64,000 bases of DNA, from contig OY294044.1 of the NCBI GenBank assembly GCA_958510825.1, forward strand, positions 78,910,895-78,974,894. Reading direction: 5' to 3'. Shown here piece after piece: positions 35,423 through 45,867 of the stretch. Position 1 is the first letter of the stretch; every line of letters starts with the position of its first letter. Source of the DNA: Brachypterus glaber (lineage: Eukaryota; Arthropoda; Insecta; Coleoptera; Kateretidae). A program made the position numbers and the translations under genes. Under the pieces are notes generated by a model. It saw only the letters and a list, made by a program, of their open reading frames with translations. It searched no databases and was not told where the DNA came from.

Positions 35423-35636
35423 CTACCCTTGTAGAAATTTAACGTTAGAGAAACGTTAGACTAACGTATAAATAACTTGTTTTTAAGTATAAATGCCTTG
35501 ATTTCTAACGTTAGTAGCCTAACGTTGGACACCTAAAGTAAGGGCCTAACGTTACAATAACGTTAATCTAACGTAATAAATCACATTTATTTAACGTTCG
35601 GTTAAATTGTTCTAACGTTATTTTCTATCAGGGTAG
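35423..35636. mobile_element. Short element packed with TAACGTTA motifs
   Basis: The ends CTACCCTTGTAGAAA and TTTCTATCAGGGTAG mirror each other. The 6-bp palindrome AACGTT occurs about eight times within 214 bp, mostly as TAACGTTA. Two more occur at about 34590-34605 in the neighbouring element. Confidence 0.75.
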
Positions 35637-35659
35637 ATATTAAAACGCAAGTTCGCTTA

Positions 35660-35751
35660 AGTGCGCCGACTTAAATAGAGTTCGTTTTAAACTAGAGTCG
35701 GCGCACTATAAGAATGGGACAGTGACGTCATAAAATTAATGACGACACTGC
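35660..35751. repeat. Two small hairpins
   Basis: AGTGCGCCGACTTAA mirrors AGAGTCGGCGCACT, followed by CAGTGACGTCAT mirrored by AATGACGACACTG. Confidence 0.65.
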
Positions 35752-38004
35752 GCACATTAATGTAGAAGGCGTGAACGGTCTTACTTCAACAAGCGTAAGT
35801 TTTCAAGTAAATTGCGCCAGGGGTGTATGTAAACAACACATTTGGGTTTCTGTGCATACCGTGTTTAATGGCATCACTGTACCAAACCAATAACGCTCAA
35901 ACTTTAGTATAATATGTTTTTCATGGTGACTAGCAAATTGTAGGAACATATAATTAAAATATTTATAGTGTTTTAAATAAAGCTGAACAATTTTTATGGG
36001 AGATTGTCTCAATTTTCATGTTTTTATTACCAAGAAGAGTACTTCTCGCTAAAATAAAACGGAATGTAGTCAAAATGTGTTTGGTGTTTTTTTTTGTAAA
36101 AAAATGTTTTTTATTTAAAATAATATATTGAAAGCCGGTCAGCGCATGCGCAGTTTATCGAAACACGGCATAAAGAGCAGCATATAAGCGTTCCTCCAAG
36201 GAAAATATACACAGGGATAGTGAAAATCACTTCCGAGTTCTGCATAATAATATCTTTTGACGTTTCCAAAAATTATTTGTGACATTCCTTCATATAGAAC
36301 TATGCATGATGTGATGTAGAAACCTTCGAAATACAACCTCAATATTTGATACACTTATGGTACAAATGCAATAGGTCTATTTACAATTTGATAAGTCTTT
36401 TCTTCCACAATGCGGCGCATTTGCCAGTACTGATTCATCAATCTCTAAAGTTATTGCATTTGTTCGCAGAGTCGATACTCAGTTCAAAGCGTCAAATGTT
36501 CTACTGGCTTTGAGCTCAATTCGATATATTGTAATTCAAACTTATATTTTTTCAAATGCAACTGATAATTAAACACAGATTAAGTAAAATATATTTTAAT
36601 TATTCTATGTTTTATTATAAGTATGTTAAGACTGCCGTGTGGTATTAATATATATTAGTTATATTTAATTCGTATTAATATTGTTAGTTTACTTCACAAA
36701 AACATTTACTTATATATTTAAATAATTAAGCAATAGGAACAAATAAAAGCCATTTTTACTAAATTGTATTTTACAGAGAAATGTTTTAAGGGTGCATAAA
36801 GACAGCTAATTATATATTTCTTTAAGCGTTAAGATTTTTTCTTCAATTTTAAGAAATATTTTTATTTCACCCCTGAACAGTCAATATCAAAATACGTTAT
36901 TGTTATACAGTGGTCTACAGTGGGGGAAAGTCAACGTACTACGCTCGCTACATAGGAGTAGGACCAGAAGTTAGAAACTAACCTTACATTTTTTTTGATA
37001 TTTTAACAATTTAAACCAGAGTTTTAATATTAAGTCGTGTTCATAGATAAGATAAAAATAGAACGGCAACTTAGTATAATAACTTTTAGACCGCGAAGTA
37101 CCGCGATTTTTAGTTTATAATTTTAAACTTGGTTGAGCTTAAGAATTAAAGAGTTTTAATACAATCAATTTATTTATTACTAAAAAATGATAATTTCTAC
37201 AACTAAAAATAAATAACAGGTTCTCTTGCATAATATCGTTTCTCTTTTTACATTCTTTCTTACTTCCCTAATTTTATTATTTCCATTTATAGGGGGAGTT
37301 TGCATGGCATGGTCGTGTTTGACAGTAATATTGACACAAAGAAAAAAATAAGACTATCGGTCTTAATTGAGGTTATGTATAAAAACCGTCATGAAATTAA
37401 AACTTTGTTAGTTATCGACGTTGTTTTTTGAAAAACTAATGAAAATTTCTGTTGAGATCACTGCATGCATCTGATTTGTAACAAGAAGAAAAAGGAAAAG
37501 TAAACGTAAATTTACACCATTAAAAAAACCGCTGTCCTACTTCTTTTTGGCGAGCATATTACTGTTAATTTTTTTCTAACTGACACCCGGGAAATGACGT
37601 GAGAGGAAGGTGGTACATATGCCATAGGCTTGTTTGCATTCCTCGAATTCTTTTCAGGTGACAATTGGAAAAAATCAGACTGTAAATAATTTAGATTATT
37701 TTTTTTTTGACTTCATTCATTTTCAGCGACCCAAACTGAGCCCCAATTATTATAAAAATACGACAAAACTTAATATTTTTTCATGCAGGTGGGTCTCATC
37801 ATGGGGGGTTGTAACGTTATTCCGTTTCCTAATCCTTTCTGCAGTCGCATTTCAGTAATTTATATCAGGGGATTCTAGTTGCAAATATTAAAAAGTACCT
37901 TTGAATTATGTTATGGTCTTATTTGCAGTTAACCAGAAACATTTCTCTGTATACATTCCTCCTTCCAAAAAAAATAAAAATAAAATTAATTTTAAAAAAC
38001 TTAC
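35752..38004. other. Intron, nothing specific recognised
   Basis: AT-rich. Segments near 36390-36520 and 37280-37560 have somewhat more G+C, but I found no frame resembling a protein and no clear terminal repeats. Confidence 0.35.
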
Positions 38005-38196
38005 CCGCACCACTTTCAGAGCCTCTTCTGCCCACCGAATCTCGACGTTTTTGTGCCGCCCGGTTTCGTAGGATGTCCAAACTTAAAGCCGCTAGATCGT
38101 CGGCCGACAGTTCGTCATTTTGATCACTTTCCGCGGAAGTTTTGGAGTCTGTCGACTTGGTACGCTGTCTTTGGAAAGTCAGATCTTTTCTACTGC
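38005..38196 (-). CDS. Trpm: Trpm tail exon (SADDLAALSLDILRNRAAQ)
   Basis: 192 bp between acceptor TTGTTACAG and donor G|GTAAGT, in phase on both sides. It encodes GSRKDLTFQRQRTKSTDSK, SAESDQNDELSADDLAALSL and DILRNRAAQKRRDSVGRR. It is a charged, Ser-rich segment after the coiled coil, with two basic RR-S/KRR-S sites that look like kinase targets. The length is a multiple of three, so the exon is skippable in frame. Confidence 0.85.
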
Positions 38197-38650
38197 CTGT
38201 AACAAAGAATGATTTATGTATAGAATAACAGAAAGCGGACCCAATGCCTAGCCTGGAGGCACACCATGTTTTAATGGCTGCATTTTTGAAGGCTTATCAT
38301 TAACTAGAATCGTTTTGACGGTGGCGATCGTTCCAGTTCAGACACTACCACCGGCAAAGTCTAAATGGCCTCCCCAACGTCAAAAACTATGACATCAAGA
38401 TGCCGACAGAGATGTCAAAAATGTCAAAAATGTATACGATTTTAAAATGTATGGGCATTCTATTTAATTTTCTCATAAGTCATATTATTTAATCTTCCCT
38501 TATTTTCCTAAAGTTAATGACAATTTTATCAATATTATTGAATTTTCTTATCTTGTTTTCGAGAAACATTTTTATTGTCTTTATATATATTTGATTCTTT
38601 TTTGGCGCTTGATCTTCGAACGGTAGCGTTCATTCCGATCAGCAAACCAA

Positions 38651-38932
38651 TTTCAGTCAGTAATTGGTATTCAATTGCTCTACAACACGTACGGTGTGTG
38701 TTTACCGCGTGTATTGTACTCTTGCAAAAAAAATCACAAATCAAAGCTATGAACTTTTTATGAATATATAGTCAAACTGCTCTCCCAAATTGCTATCGCG
38801 CGCTCACTAGGATAAAGGTGTGGCTACAACATTCGGGAGAAGAAATACTAGATCTAGTCAGAAGAGCTTGCAAAGGAATAAGGTAATATATCTTTATCTA
38901 GCGCTGGTCCTTAATTACAATTCAATTTTTTT
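38651..38932 (+). repeat. Direct repeat, copy A (282 bp)
   Basis: Shares TTCAGTCAGTAATT, ACACGTACGGTGTGTGTTTA, GCTATCGCGCGCTCACTAGG and TCTAGCGCTGGTCCTTAATT with copy B at 40204-40570. The two flank two Trpm exons. Confidence 0.9.
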
Positions 38933-38985
38933 CGCATTTAACCCTCAGTTTTACACATATTATGACTTTAAACAGTGTTCCTTAC

Positions 38986-39210
38986 CTGCCATGGAAATAG
39001 CATCCAACTTCTCATCGATGTCTTCTTCTTCCTGCTCCTCATACCGGTACTCGATGTGTTGGCCGTTGTCAAAGATGTAGGCGTCGGGACGGACCTCCGT
39101 CAGAGACCGCACCATCGTCTTCTTCCGATTAACCTGTGGCGCCGCCAACAACGTGCTCTCATCAGACATGGCGGACATTTCGCTGACTGTTCGGGTTCGA
39201 GTCTCTGCTT
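38986..39210 (-). CDS. Trpm: Trpm exon (RPDAYIFDNGQHIEYRYEEQ)
   Basis: 225 bp between acceptor ACATTTGCAG and donor G|GTAAGG. It begins by completing Lys and encodes AETRTRTVSEMSAMSDESTL, QVNRKKTMVRSLTEVRPDAY and an acidic stretch RYEEQEEEDIDEKLDAISMA. It lies just after the coiled-coil exon. The length is divisible by three. I see no named domain, but phase and position make the assignment firm. Confidence 0.9.
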
Positions 39211-39268
39211 CTGCAAATGTTTACTACATTTTAAAAAGTAAAATAATCAAATGACTTGCTGCTATTTT

Positions 39269-39723
39269 TTAACCCTTTAAGGCGCAAAACTGTTTCTTTT
39301 AAAAAAATTTAGTTATTTTGTTACCTTTAAAACACATTAAACGAAGGAATTTCGATATTTTTTTGATTACAAAAATATACCATTTTTTTTAATGGGTGAT
39401 CTCTATAGGGAGCACTATGTTATATTATTTACTTATGAAAGGTTTTAACCCACAAACCTACATTACATTCGGGCATATCGAGGGCTTCAGTGTTGAACAT
39501 ATATGTACAATATGCCCCTATGTTATAATGCCCTCGATATGCAATGGTGCTCGCTTTTAGCAGGTCATAAAGTAGCATGCGCAAAAAGTGGTCTAGCACA
39601 GTACTACATCGACTTTTAATATCCTGAAATATCACTAAAGGTGAAAATCGTGCAACCGTTCAGCCTACTATGACCCTAAAAGGAAGTGGTTGATATAGGG
39701 ACCACCAACACTTAAAAGGTTAA
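39269..39723. mobile_element. piggyBac-like element with TTAA on both sides
   Basis: TTAACCCTTTAAGGCGC on the left and ..CACTTAAAAGGTTAA on the right. TTAA lies at both borders (39269-39272, 39720-39723), as expected for piggyBac-type insertion. Inside is a 13-bp hairpin, GCATATCGAGGGC with GCCCTCGATATGC (39473-39543). It lies between two Trpm exons. Confidence 0.7.
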
Positions 39724-39785
39724 CCCGTAACTCAAGCAATAACTATATACTACCCCTTAATCATTATTACTATTATTATTCTTAC

Positions 39786-39978
39786 TGTCAGTATCGGTTC
39801 CTTCGGTGTTCAGGGGTACAGCTGAGGAGAACAAAGGCGACCGTTGCGCCATCAGACGGAGCGTTTCCAATTCCGAAGAAACTTCTTGAAGACTATAGGT
39901 AAACTTACGACATCTAACGTCCAAATTTTGAAGTATAGAAGACTGCATGTTCTCTTTTGTATGAATATCTTCGACTTT
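39786..39978 (-). CDS. Trpm: Trpm coiled-coil exon, second part
   Basis: The acceptor TATCTACTGCAG is followed by AAAGTCGAAG. It encodes KVEDIHTKENMQSSILQNLD, VRCRKFTYSLQEVSSELETL and RLMAQRSPLFSS, then a linker ending TEGTDTD. Heptad-like hydrophobics match the TRPM assembly coiled coil ('..SLQ.VD.RL..LE..'). The donor is A|GTAAGA at 39785-39780. Without splicing the frame would run seven more codons (KNNNSNND) into a stop. Confidence 0.92.
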
Positions 39979-40203
39979 CTGCAGTAGATAATTAAATATT
40001 GAATTAAATATAGAAACAAAAATGTTTTTTTTTCTTAAAATTAATAACAATAATTATTTTATTTTATATTATTGATTTTTTCTTATTTTGGTGTTGCAAA
40101 GCATGTCTGTAGTGTATAGTTTAGTATAATTTTTTTGTTCTTTTGATGCTAGACCTCTGGCGATACGGTAGCATTTACCCACAGATATGAGACAGCGCGC
40201 CGG

Positions 40204-40570
40204 CTTCAGTCAGTAATTACTATTCAGTTGCTCTACAACACGTACGGTGTGTGTTTACCGCGTGTATTGTACTCTCGTACAAAAATCACAAATCAAAGCT
40301 ATGAACTTTCTATGAATATAGTCAAACTGCTGAAGGCTGAAGGACTACGGTCGATGGCCATTTAGACGTTGTGCAATAAAGAATGTTTATTATTATTATT
40401 ATTTAGTCTCTTTAGCTCTCCCAAAATGCTATCGCGCGCTCACTAGGATAAAGGTGTATCTACAGCATTCCAGAGAAGAAATACTAGATCTAATCATAAG
40501 AGCTTGCAAAGGAATAAGGTAATATATCTTTATCTAGCGCTGGTCCTTAATTACAGTTCAATTTTTTTCT
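40204..40570 (+). repeat. Direct repeat, copy B, with an inserted LINE tail
   Basis: Matches 38651-38932 but has an extra segment of about 85 bp near 40332-40418 (GAAGGCTGAAGGACTACGG.. ending AATAAAGAATG and TTATTATTATTATT), which looks like the 3' end of a truncated LINE. Confidence 0.9.
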
Positions 40571-40779
40571 CTTTTAATACTCACTTTAACACTATTTTTA
40601 TTGAAACAAATGAAAATCGTTTTTCTGGCTTATATTAAAAAGTGCAAGTTAATAAAAAAATTGCCTTGTCAAATATAGAAAGAATAGAAAAATATGAGTT
40701 TGTTAAAAGAAAGCGAAAAAACACCATTTATCTAAATTATTAAAAACAATCAAGAATAAAAGTTTATGCAGGTATATAC

Positions 40780-41068
40780 CTGCGTGAGATGCTCGATTCT
40801 CTCCGTAGTGACCTTAATCCTCTCCTCCGTGCTCTGCTGCAGTTTATTCTCCTGCTCTGCGAAATACCCCTCGACACAGTCTTCCTCGAAGTCGTACAGT
40901 CTCTCCATTTCGTCCCGGTCCAGGAACAATTTTAGGCCGTTATCGTAGCTCTCCTCTTTGCCTGCCATCTTTCGACGCAGGTACTTAAACAGCAGGTACA
41001 CGTGGCATACTATGATAAACGGAGGTGGTAACAGCGGCTTTTGTTCGTATTCCATGACAACGGTGAAT
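40780..41068 (-). CDS. Trpm: Trpm exon: TRP helix end and coiled coil start
   Basis: The acceptor TTTTTCCTTCAG is followed by A|TTC ACC, completing Arg. It encodes FTVVMEYEQKPLLPPPFIIV (the conserved 'E.P.LPPP.II' segment after the TRP helix). It continues LRRKMAGKEESYDNGLKLFL, DRDEMERLYDFEEDCVEGYF and TEERIKVTTERIEHLTQ, where 'DFEE.C.E.YF' and 'ERI.VT.ER' are TRPM1/3 signatures. Donor CAG|GTATAT, phase 0. Confidence 0.96.
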
Positions 41069-41091
41069 CTGAAGGAAAAAATAATAGTAAT

Positions 41092-41190
41092 TATATACCA
41101 AGGTAGAGAAGACATTTTTTATAGCCGAGCGTATTAAGCGGATTTAAGAGTGCGAGGCTTTAATATTCTTCTCTACCGTGGTTTATATAT
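41092..41190. repeat. 100-bp hairpin repeat, intact copy
   Basis: TATATACCAAGGTAGAGAAG mirrors TTCTTCTCTACCGTGGTTTA. This is the undisrupted form of the copy split by a LINE at 3150-3172 and 4226-4312. It begins 24 bp upstream of a Trpm exon. Confidence 0.75.
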
Positions 41191-41192
41191 TA

Positions 41193-41630
41193 GTTTTTTC
41201 ACTACTAGCACTATTTAACTATTCTTATTCAAATAATAAAATAAATTATTATCCTCGTTATTAACAGAAATTATATTTCTTGTAATTTTCATAAAAATCA
41301 AGTAGCCTTGATCAATGATATTTGCTCAAATAAATACTTTGAACTGACGTTTAAAAATTTAGTTTTTTTGAATTATTTTTTATAATATTTAGCTAATTAT
41401 TGATAATTGGTAATAATTATAATTAATTATATTTAATAAATAGAAAGTTATTTAAAGCTATTTTCTTGGGTTTAATTAGTAAAAATTGCACAAAGAACTG
41501 AAAGATCTAAAGTGACAGAAATCAATTGTTTATAAAATTTACTACTACTAGGAGAGAAAAAAATTATTATTGCTATAGGTGAAGAAAATTGATATCACAG
41601 TCTGAAAACATGATAAATAATGGTATGTTC
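41193..41630. mobile_element. Inverted-repeat element (MITE), copy 2, right end lost
   Basis: Reverse complement of 2722-3148. It starts with GTTTTTTCACTACTAGCAC and is homologous until GGTATGTTCT near 41629. The last 20 bp, including the right terminal repeat, are replaced by the adjoining LINE. Confidence 0.8.
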
Positions 41631-41770
41631 TATCCGACCAGAAAAAAATGCCACTTACTGGTATCACTTGATGGCTCACTGACTCTTATTTGGAATGAAA
41701 TCATGTCACAAAATACTAAATCAACCGAAAAAGTCCAAACGAAAATCTAAAGATTCATGTAGAAAATTGT

Positions 41771-42427
41771 ATGAAACAAAATTGTAATTGTTCTGTAATT
41801 AAACGTTCTTGTTCAGTTAAATACCTAGGAGTTATGGTGGACCAGCACCTTAAGTGGAATTTTCATACAAATTACCTACAACTTAGACTGAGAAGGACAA
41901 TACGCAAAATCTACCAACTTCGTGACATATTAAATAGGAAATTGTTAATAATAGTATACAGGGCATTGATAGAATCCTTACTGAGATACTGTATTAGCAT
42001 ATGGGGTGGTCTACAAGACAATAATATTAATGACCTGGAGGTAACTCATAATATGATATTAAAGATAATGTTCAAAAAACCTAAAAGGTATTCCACTGAA
42101 TTGTTGTTTAGGGAAAGTATGCTACTTTCTATTAGACAGCTGTTTGCTTACCAGGTTATTATTTGGTCTCACAAAAACAATAAACATCTTTTAAGTACAT
42201 ATTTACGTGATACAAGAGCTGCATCAAGCCATAACTTACCCATACCACTTTACAAAAAAACAAGTACTCAGCGTTATATATTTTACCTTGGACCTAAATT
42301 TTATAACACAACCCCCAGTGAGATTAAAAATATTAAAAATTATAGTAAGTTTAAAAGACAACTGATGAAATATATTATAAATAATTTCGATGTTTTAAAA
42401 AATATTATGGACAGTGTCATGAAGTGA
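41771..42427 (+). pseudogene. Reverse transcriptase C-terminal fragment (218 codons)
   Basis: An open frame without the catalytic palm. The start has VKYLGVMVDQHLKWNFH (thumb motif), then LIESLLRYCISIWGG, HNMILKIMFKKPKRYSTELL and YFNTTP-like GPKFYNTTPSEIKN. This is the C-terminal third of a CR1/Jockey-type LINE polymerase. The YADD active site is absent, so it cannot be functional. The ATG at 41771 is internal to the original protein; the frame is open a little further upstream. Confidence 0.85.
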
Positions 42428-42484
42428 TCTTTCCTCATTACTTAGTACGTCACATTACTCCTTTAATTATCTGTTTTTTTTTTT

Positions 42485-42555
42485 CTCTCTTTCTGACCTC
42501 TCTCTCTATTTTTCTCTCTCTCTGCCTCTCTCTCTCGCTCTCTCCTCCTGTTTTT
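42485..42555. repeat. (CT)n tract
   Basis: Runs of CTCTCT interrupted by CC, G and T, lying in the LINE 3' region. Confidence 0.85.
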
Positions 42556-42795
42556 TTTTTCTTTAAAAATTAGTTTATAGATAAATATCTTAAATTATTA
42601 TTGATACCGCACACAAATATTAATTTAGGCGGATCATTTAACTAATGTTATGTAAATATGTTGTATAAATTAAAAATTTAATAAACTTAAAACTTAAACT
42701 TAACTTAAAAAATTTACACATATAAACTTTAAAACTTAACTTTATGAAGGAACTTCTGCCACGTCATTGAGCACTACCTTACATTGTTTCGTTTA

Positions 42796-43832
42796 GAGCA
42801 CTGGATAGGCAGGTTTGTTACGGTAGGTAGGTAGTTTACACACTACACAAAGAGAGTACCGACACGCAATTTCAGACCGAAAATGGCGGACGGATGTGCG
42901 TCATCAAGAGGATAATTTAAACAAAATAATTTTTAATTTGAATTGTTATTCTATTTGTCATAAAAGTTTGACAATAACAGAAAATAATTAATGACAGTTT
43001 GCATTATTTTTCTCAATATTTTCGAATAAACTTAAGAAGATAAATTAACCTAAAAATGGTGAAATTTAATATTGACCGTAAACAGAGCTGCATGGTGCAT
43101 TTTGATAATATTTTGTTGCTTTGATTTAAGAATTAAACTTATGTATTTGTTTTAGGTAAAAAAAAAGGTTTTCTTTATTTTATTTCTAAACTAAAAGATA
43201 TATTTCCTGAAATTTGGTGAATAATAAGGTATGAATTAAATTATTATAAACGATCTACAAAATTACCTAAAACTGCATCAAGTGATTTATCTTCCGAAAG
43301 ATTAATATTTAAAAAAAAGTTTTAAATCATCATTTGGTAGCCCTAATGTATCTTTAGCATTGATAATTATCAAATTTGGTAATAATGAATGTATTATAAT
43401 ACATTCATTATTAACAAATTTTGCGACTTTTATTAAAATACTGTTAGTAAAGAAATACAAAAATATTACTATTCACGTGAGAATAAGTTATAAACATTTT
43501 AAAGCTATAATTTTAAACAGAACCGTTTGTAAGCAGAATTCACAGTATCTTCTATGCAACTTATGAACAAAACACTTAAAAAAAAACTATTTGATTAGAA
43601 CATTTGGATAAAAATATTGAAAATGTCATAGTTGATGTCAAACAATTTTAACCTTAATAGTTAGCGCAAATGTTTGGTGTATAACAGACTTAATTTCAAC
43701 AATGTGTTTGCAATAGCAACGACATGTCATGTTTCTAGGAAAATTTCTTTCGGTCTGAAATTGTGGCTATGTCGGTACTCTCCTGCGGAACCACTACACA
43801 CCTACCCTAACAAACCTACCTATCCAGTGCTC
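42796..43832. mobile_element. 1,037-bp TA-flanked transposon, GAGCACTGGATAGG ends
   Basis: The terminal inverted repeats are imperfect over about 90 bp. The outer part is GAGCACTGGATAGG(C/T)AGGTTTG; further in, AGAGAGTACCGACA and AATTTCAGACCGAAA are mirrored near 43745-43785. TA lies immediately outside both ends (42794-42795, 43833-43834), as for a TA target duplication. The inside has decayed short frames (43056 MVKFNIDRKQSCMVHFD) that might be transposase remnants; I cannot assign a superfamily. A solo end lies at 9861. Confidence 0.75.
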
Positions 43833-43988
43833 TAGTTTCGTTTTACCAAAAAATATGTAGATCTCTGATTTAGTTTTCTTTTTTGTGGCCTTTCTTGTTC
43901 TTTCTACCAGTTTCTTCTTGCCTTTCAAAAAATATTATTTTTTTTTTACTTTCTCATAAAAGAAAGTATTGTGAAAAATCAAAATATT

Positions 43989-45060
43989 ACACTGCTCAAC
44001 ACTCAAAAATTTGCCGACACCAGATGCAACTAGCATCTGGCTATATTTGATGCGCTGATTTCGGAACCTTTTTCCGTTTTTTTTTAAGAGCTCGTTTTTT
44101 TTTTTGAGATATAACGCACAGTGGTTTTTTTGCTTATAGTTGTGGCAAAAAAAATAATTAAGGTTCAATTAATTTTTTTCTTGGTTTTCTATTAATAGGG
44201 CTCTAAGCCAAAAGAAGCTGATTTCAAATATTTTTATTCGTTTGTTTTTTTATAGGCTTCTAAATTCAAAAAATTACATTTTTTCGTGTTTTTTCATTAT
44301 ATTTTCATGAAAATGTTATATAAATATTAAAGATATGGCTCTGATTTTTATAGGCAACACTAACACACATGTGAGATTTGTAAAAATAAAAAAAGTTTTA
44401 AATTGAATCCAGTACCGGAGAGTTTACGGGGAGCTGTTGAAAGCAGAACAATATTTTGAAATATTTAAAGTTTATTTAGTGTTATTTTAATGTTTTAAAG
44501 CAAGGAGAAAAAGTTTTTTTTTTTAAATTTTCGTTTTGTTTTTTTCATAATAAATTTAATTTATTGTGTTGCTCTCCAAAAAATAAAATATTACAACATT
44601 TTTGTTTTTTTTCGATAACCTCCGATAAAATCTCCGTCACTGGATTAAATCTAAAACTTTTTTTATTTTTATATACCGCACATTTGTGTTAGTATTGCTT
44701 ATAAAAATTAGAGTCGTATCTTTGGTATTTATATAAATTTTTTATCAAAAATATCGAAAAAATGCGAATAATTTTTGATTTTAGAAACCTATAAAAACAA
44801 ACGAATATAGATATTTCAAATCCGCTTTTTTTGGCTTAGAGTCCCACTAACAGAGAATCAATCCACGGCAAAAAAAATTAGACCCAAATTATTTTTTTTA
44901 CTACGATTATAGGCAAAAAAACAATGTGCGCTATATCTCAAAAAACGAGCTAATCGAGAAAAACGGAAAAAGATTCCGAAATCAACGCATCAAATATAGC
45001 CAGATGCAACTAAAAGCTCCCCGGCAAATAAAAAAAAATCTTTTTTTGTAGAGCAGTGTC
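43989..45060. mobile_element. 1.07-kb palindromic element
   Basis: ACACTGCTC mirrors GAGCAGTGT. Long arms match through GGCTATATTTGATGCG, GGTTCC/GGAATC and AACAAACGAAT/ATTCGTTTGTTTTT, with the centre near 44520. No coding frame. Confidence 0.85.
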
Positions 45061-45114
45061 ATGTTATTTCTTCCTAAAACATCCAGAAAATTCAAAACAA
45101 GCAAAACAAAATGA

Positions 45115-45200
45115 TATCTGTCTGTTGGTCGGTCTGTCTGTATCCACGATAACTTGAGAAAGCTTTGAGCTAGCGACTTGAAATTTGGTATGGAGATGTA
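45115..45200 (+). repeat. CTGTCTGTCTGT / CACGATAACT module, copy 1
   Basis: GTCTGTCTGTATCCACGATAACTTGAGA followed by GCGACTTGAAATTTGGTATG, quoted here in parts; it matches 62585-62672. Of unknown origin; it occurs at the start of tandem or inverted repeat regions in both places. Confidence 0.75.
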
Positions 45201-45745
45201 TTTTTATATTATTTACAATAAAGGAAACATTTATAAACCAAATAAAACGTTGAATAAAACTACATAAAAAATGTTATTATCATTTTTTTCCAGGGGCCCT
45301 CTACACAAAATGTAAAAATTGTTCCTAGACATAACTTTCTTATTATTCACAATAGAAGAAAAATTAAAAAACCACATAAAAAGGTAAAATAAAATTACAT
45401 ACAAAAAGTGATTATCTTTTTATCTCCCACCCCCTCCCTTAAAATGTAAAAAAATGTTTCTAGACATAACTTCTTTATATGCAATAGAAGAAAAATTTAA
45501 GAACCACCTAAAGGGTAAAATAAAATTACATAAAAAATGTTATTATCATTTTTTCCATGACCCCCCCCAACTCTCCAAAAGGTAATAAATTGTTTTTGGA
45601 CATAACTTTTTTAGTATTCCGACTAGAAGAAAAATTTAAAAAACACCTTAAAGTTAAAATAAGATTACACAAAATATGTTATTATCATTGTTTCCATGAA
45701 CCCCTCTCCCCAAAATGTTTCTGGACATAACATTTTTTTATGAGA
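45200..45745 (+). repeat. Degenerate tandem repeat, 125-140 bp unit
   Basis: About four units contain (A)GACATAACTT, AATAGAAGAAAAATT (45351, 45483, 45621), GGTAAAATAAAATTACATA and a C-rich block (CCCCCCCAACTCTCC type). Confidence 0.8.
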
Positions 45746-45867
45746 ATAATTTTGCTTATTCGAGACGGCTGTTTAAATTTCAAATTAATATTTTAATTGA
45801 AAATTAAATTTTTGCATGATCAAGACTAAAACTTAATTTTACGCTTTAATTTTCGGGACTATAATAA

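Larger units (their letters stand above)
41631..42715 (+). mobile_element. 5'-truncated LINE
   Basis: A + strand insertion with the 3' end of a reverse transcriptase, a CT-rich 3' untranslated region and an A-rich tail (ATTTAATAAACTTAAAACTT, 42675-42715). It interrupts the terminal repeat of the neighbouring element. Confidence 0.75.
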
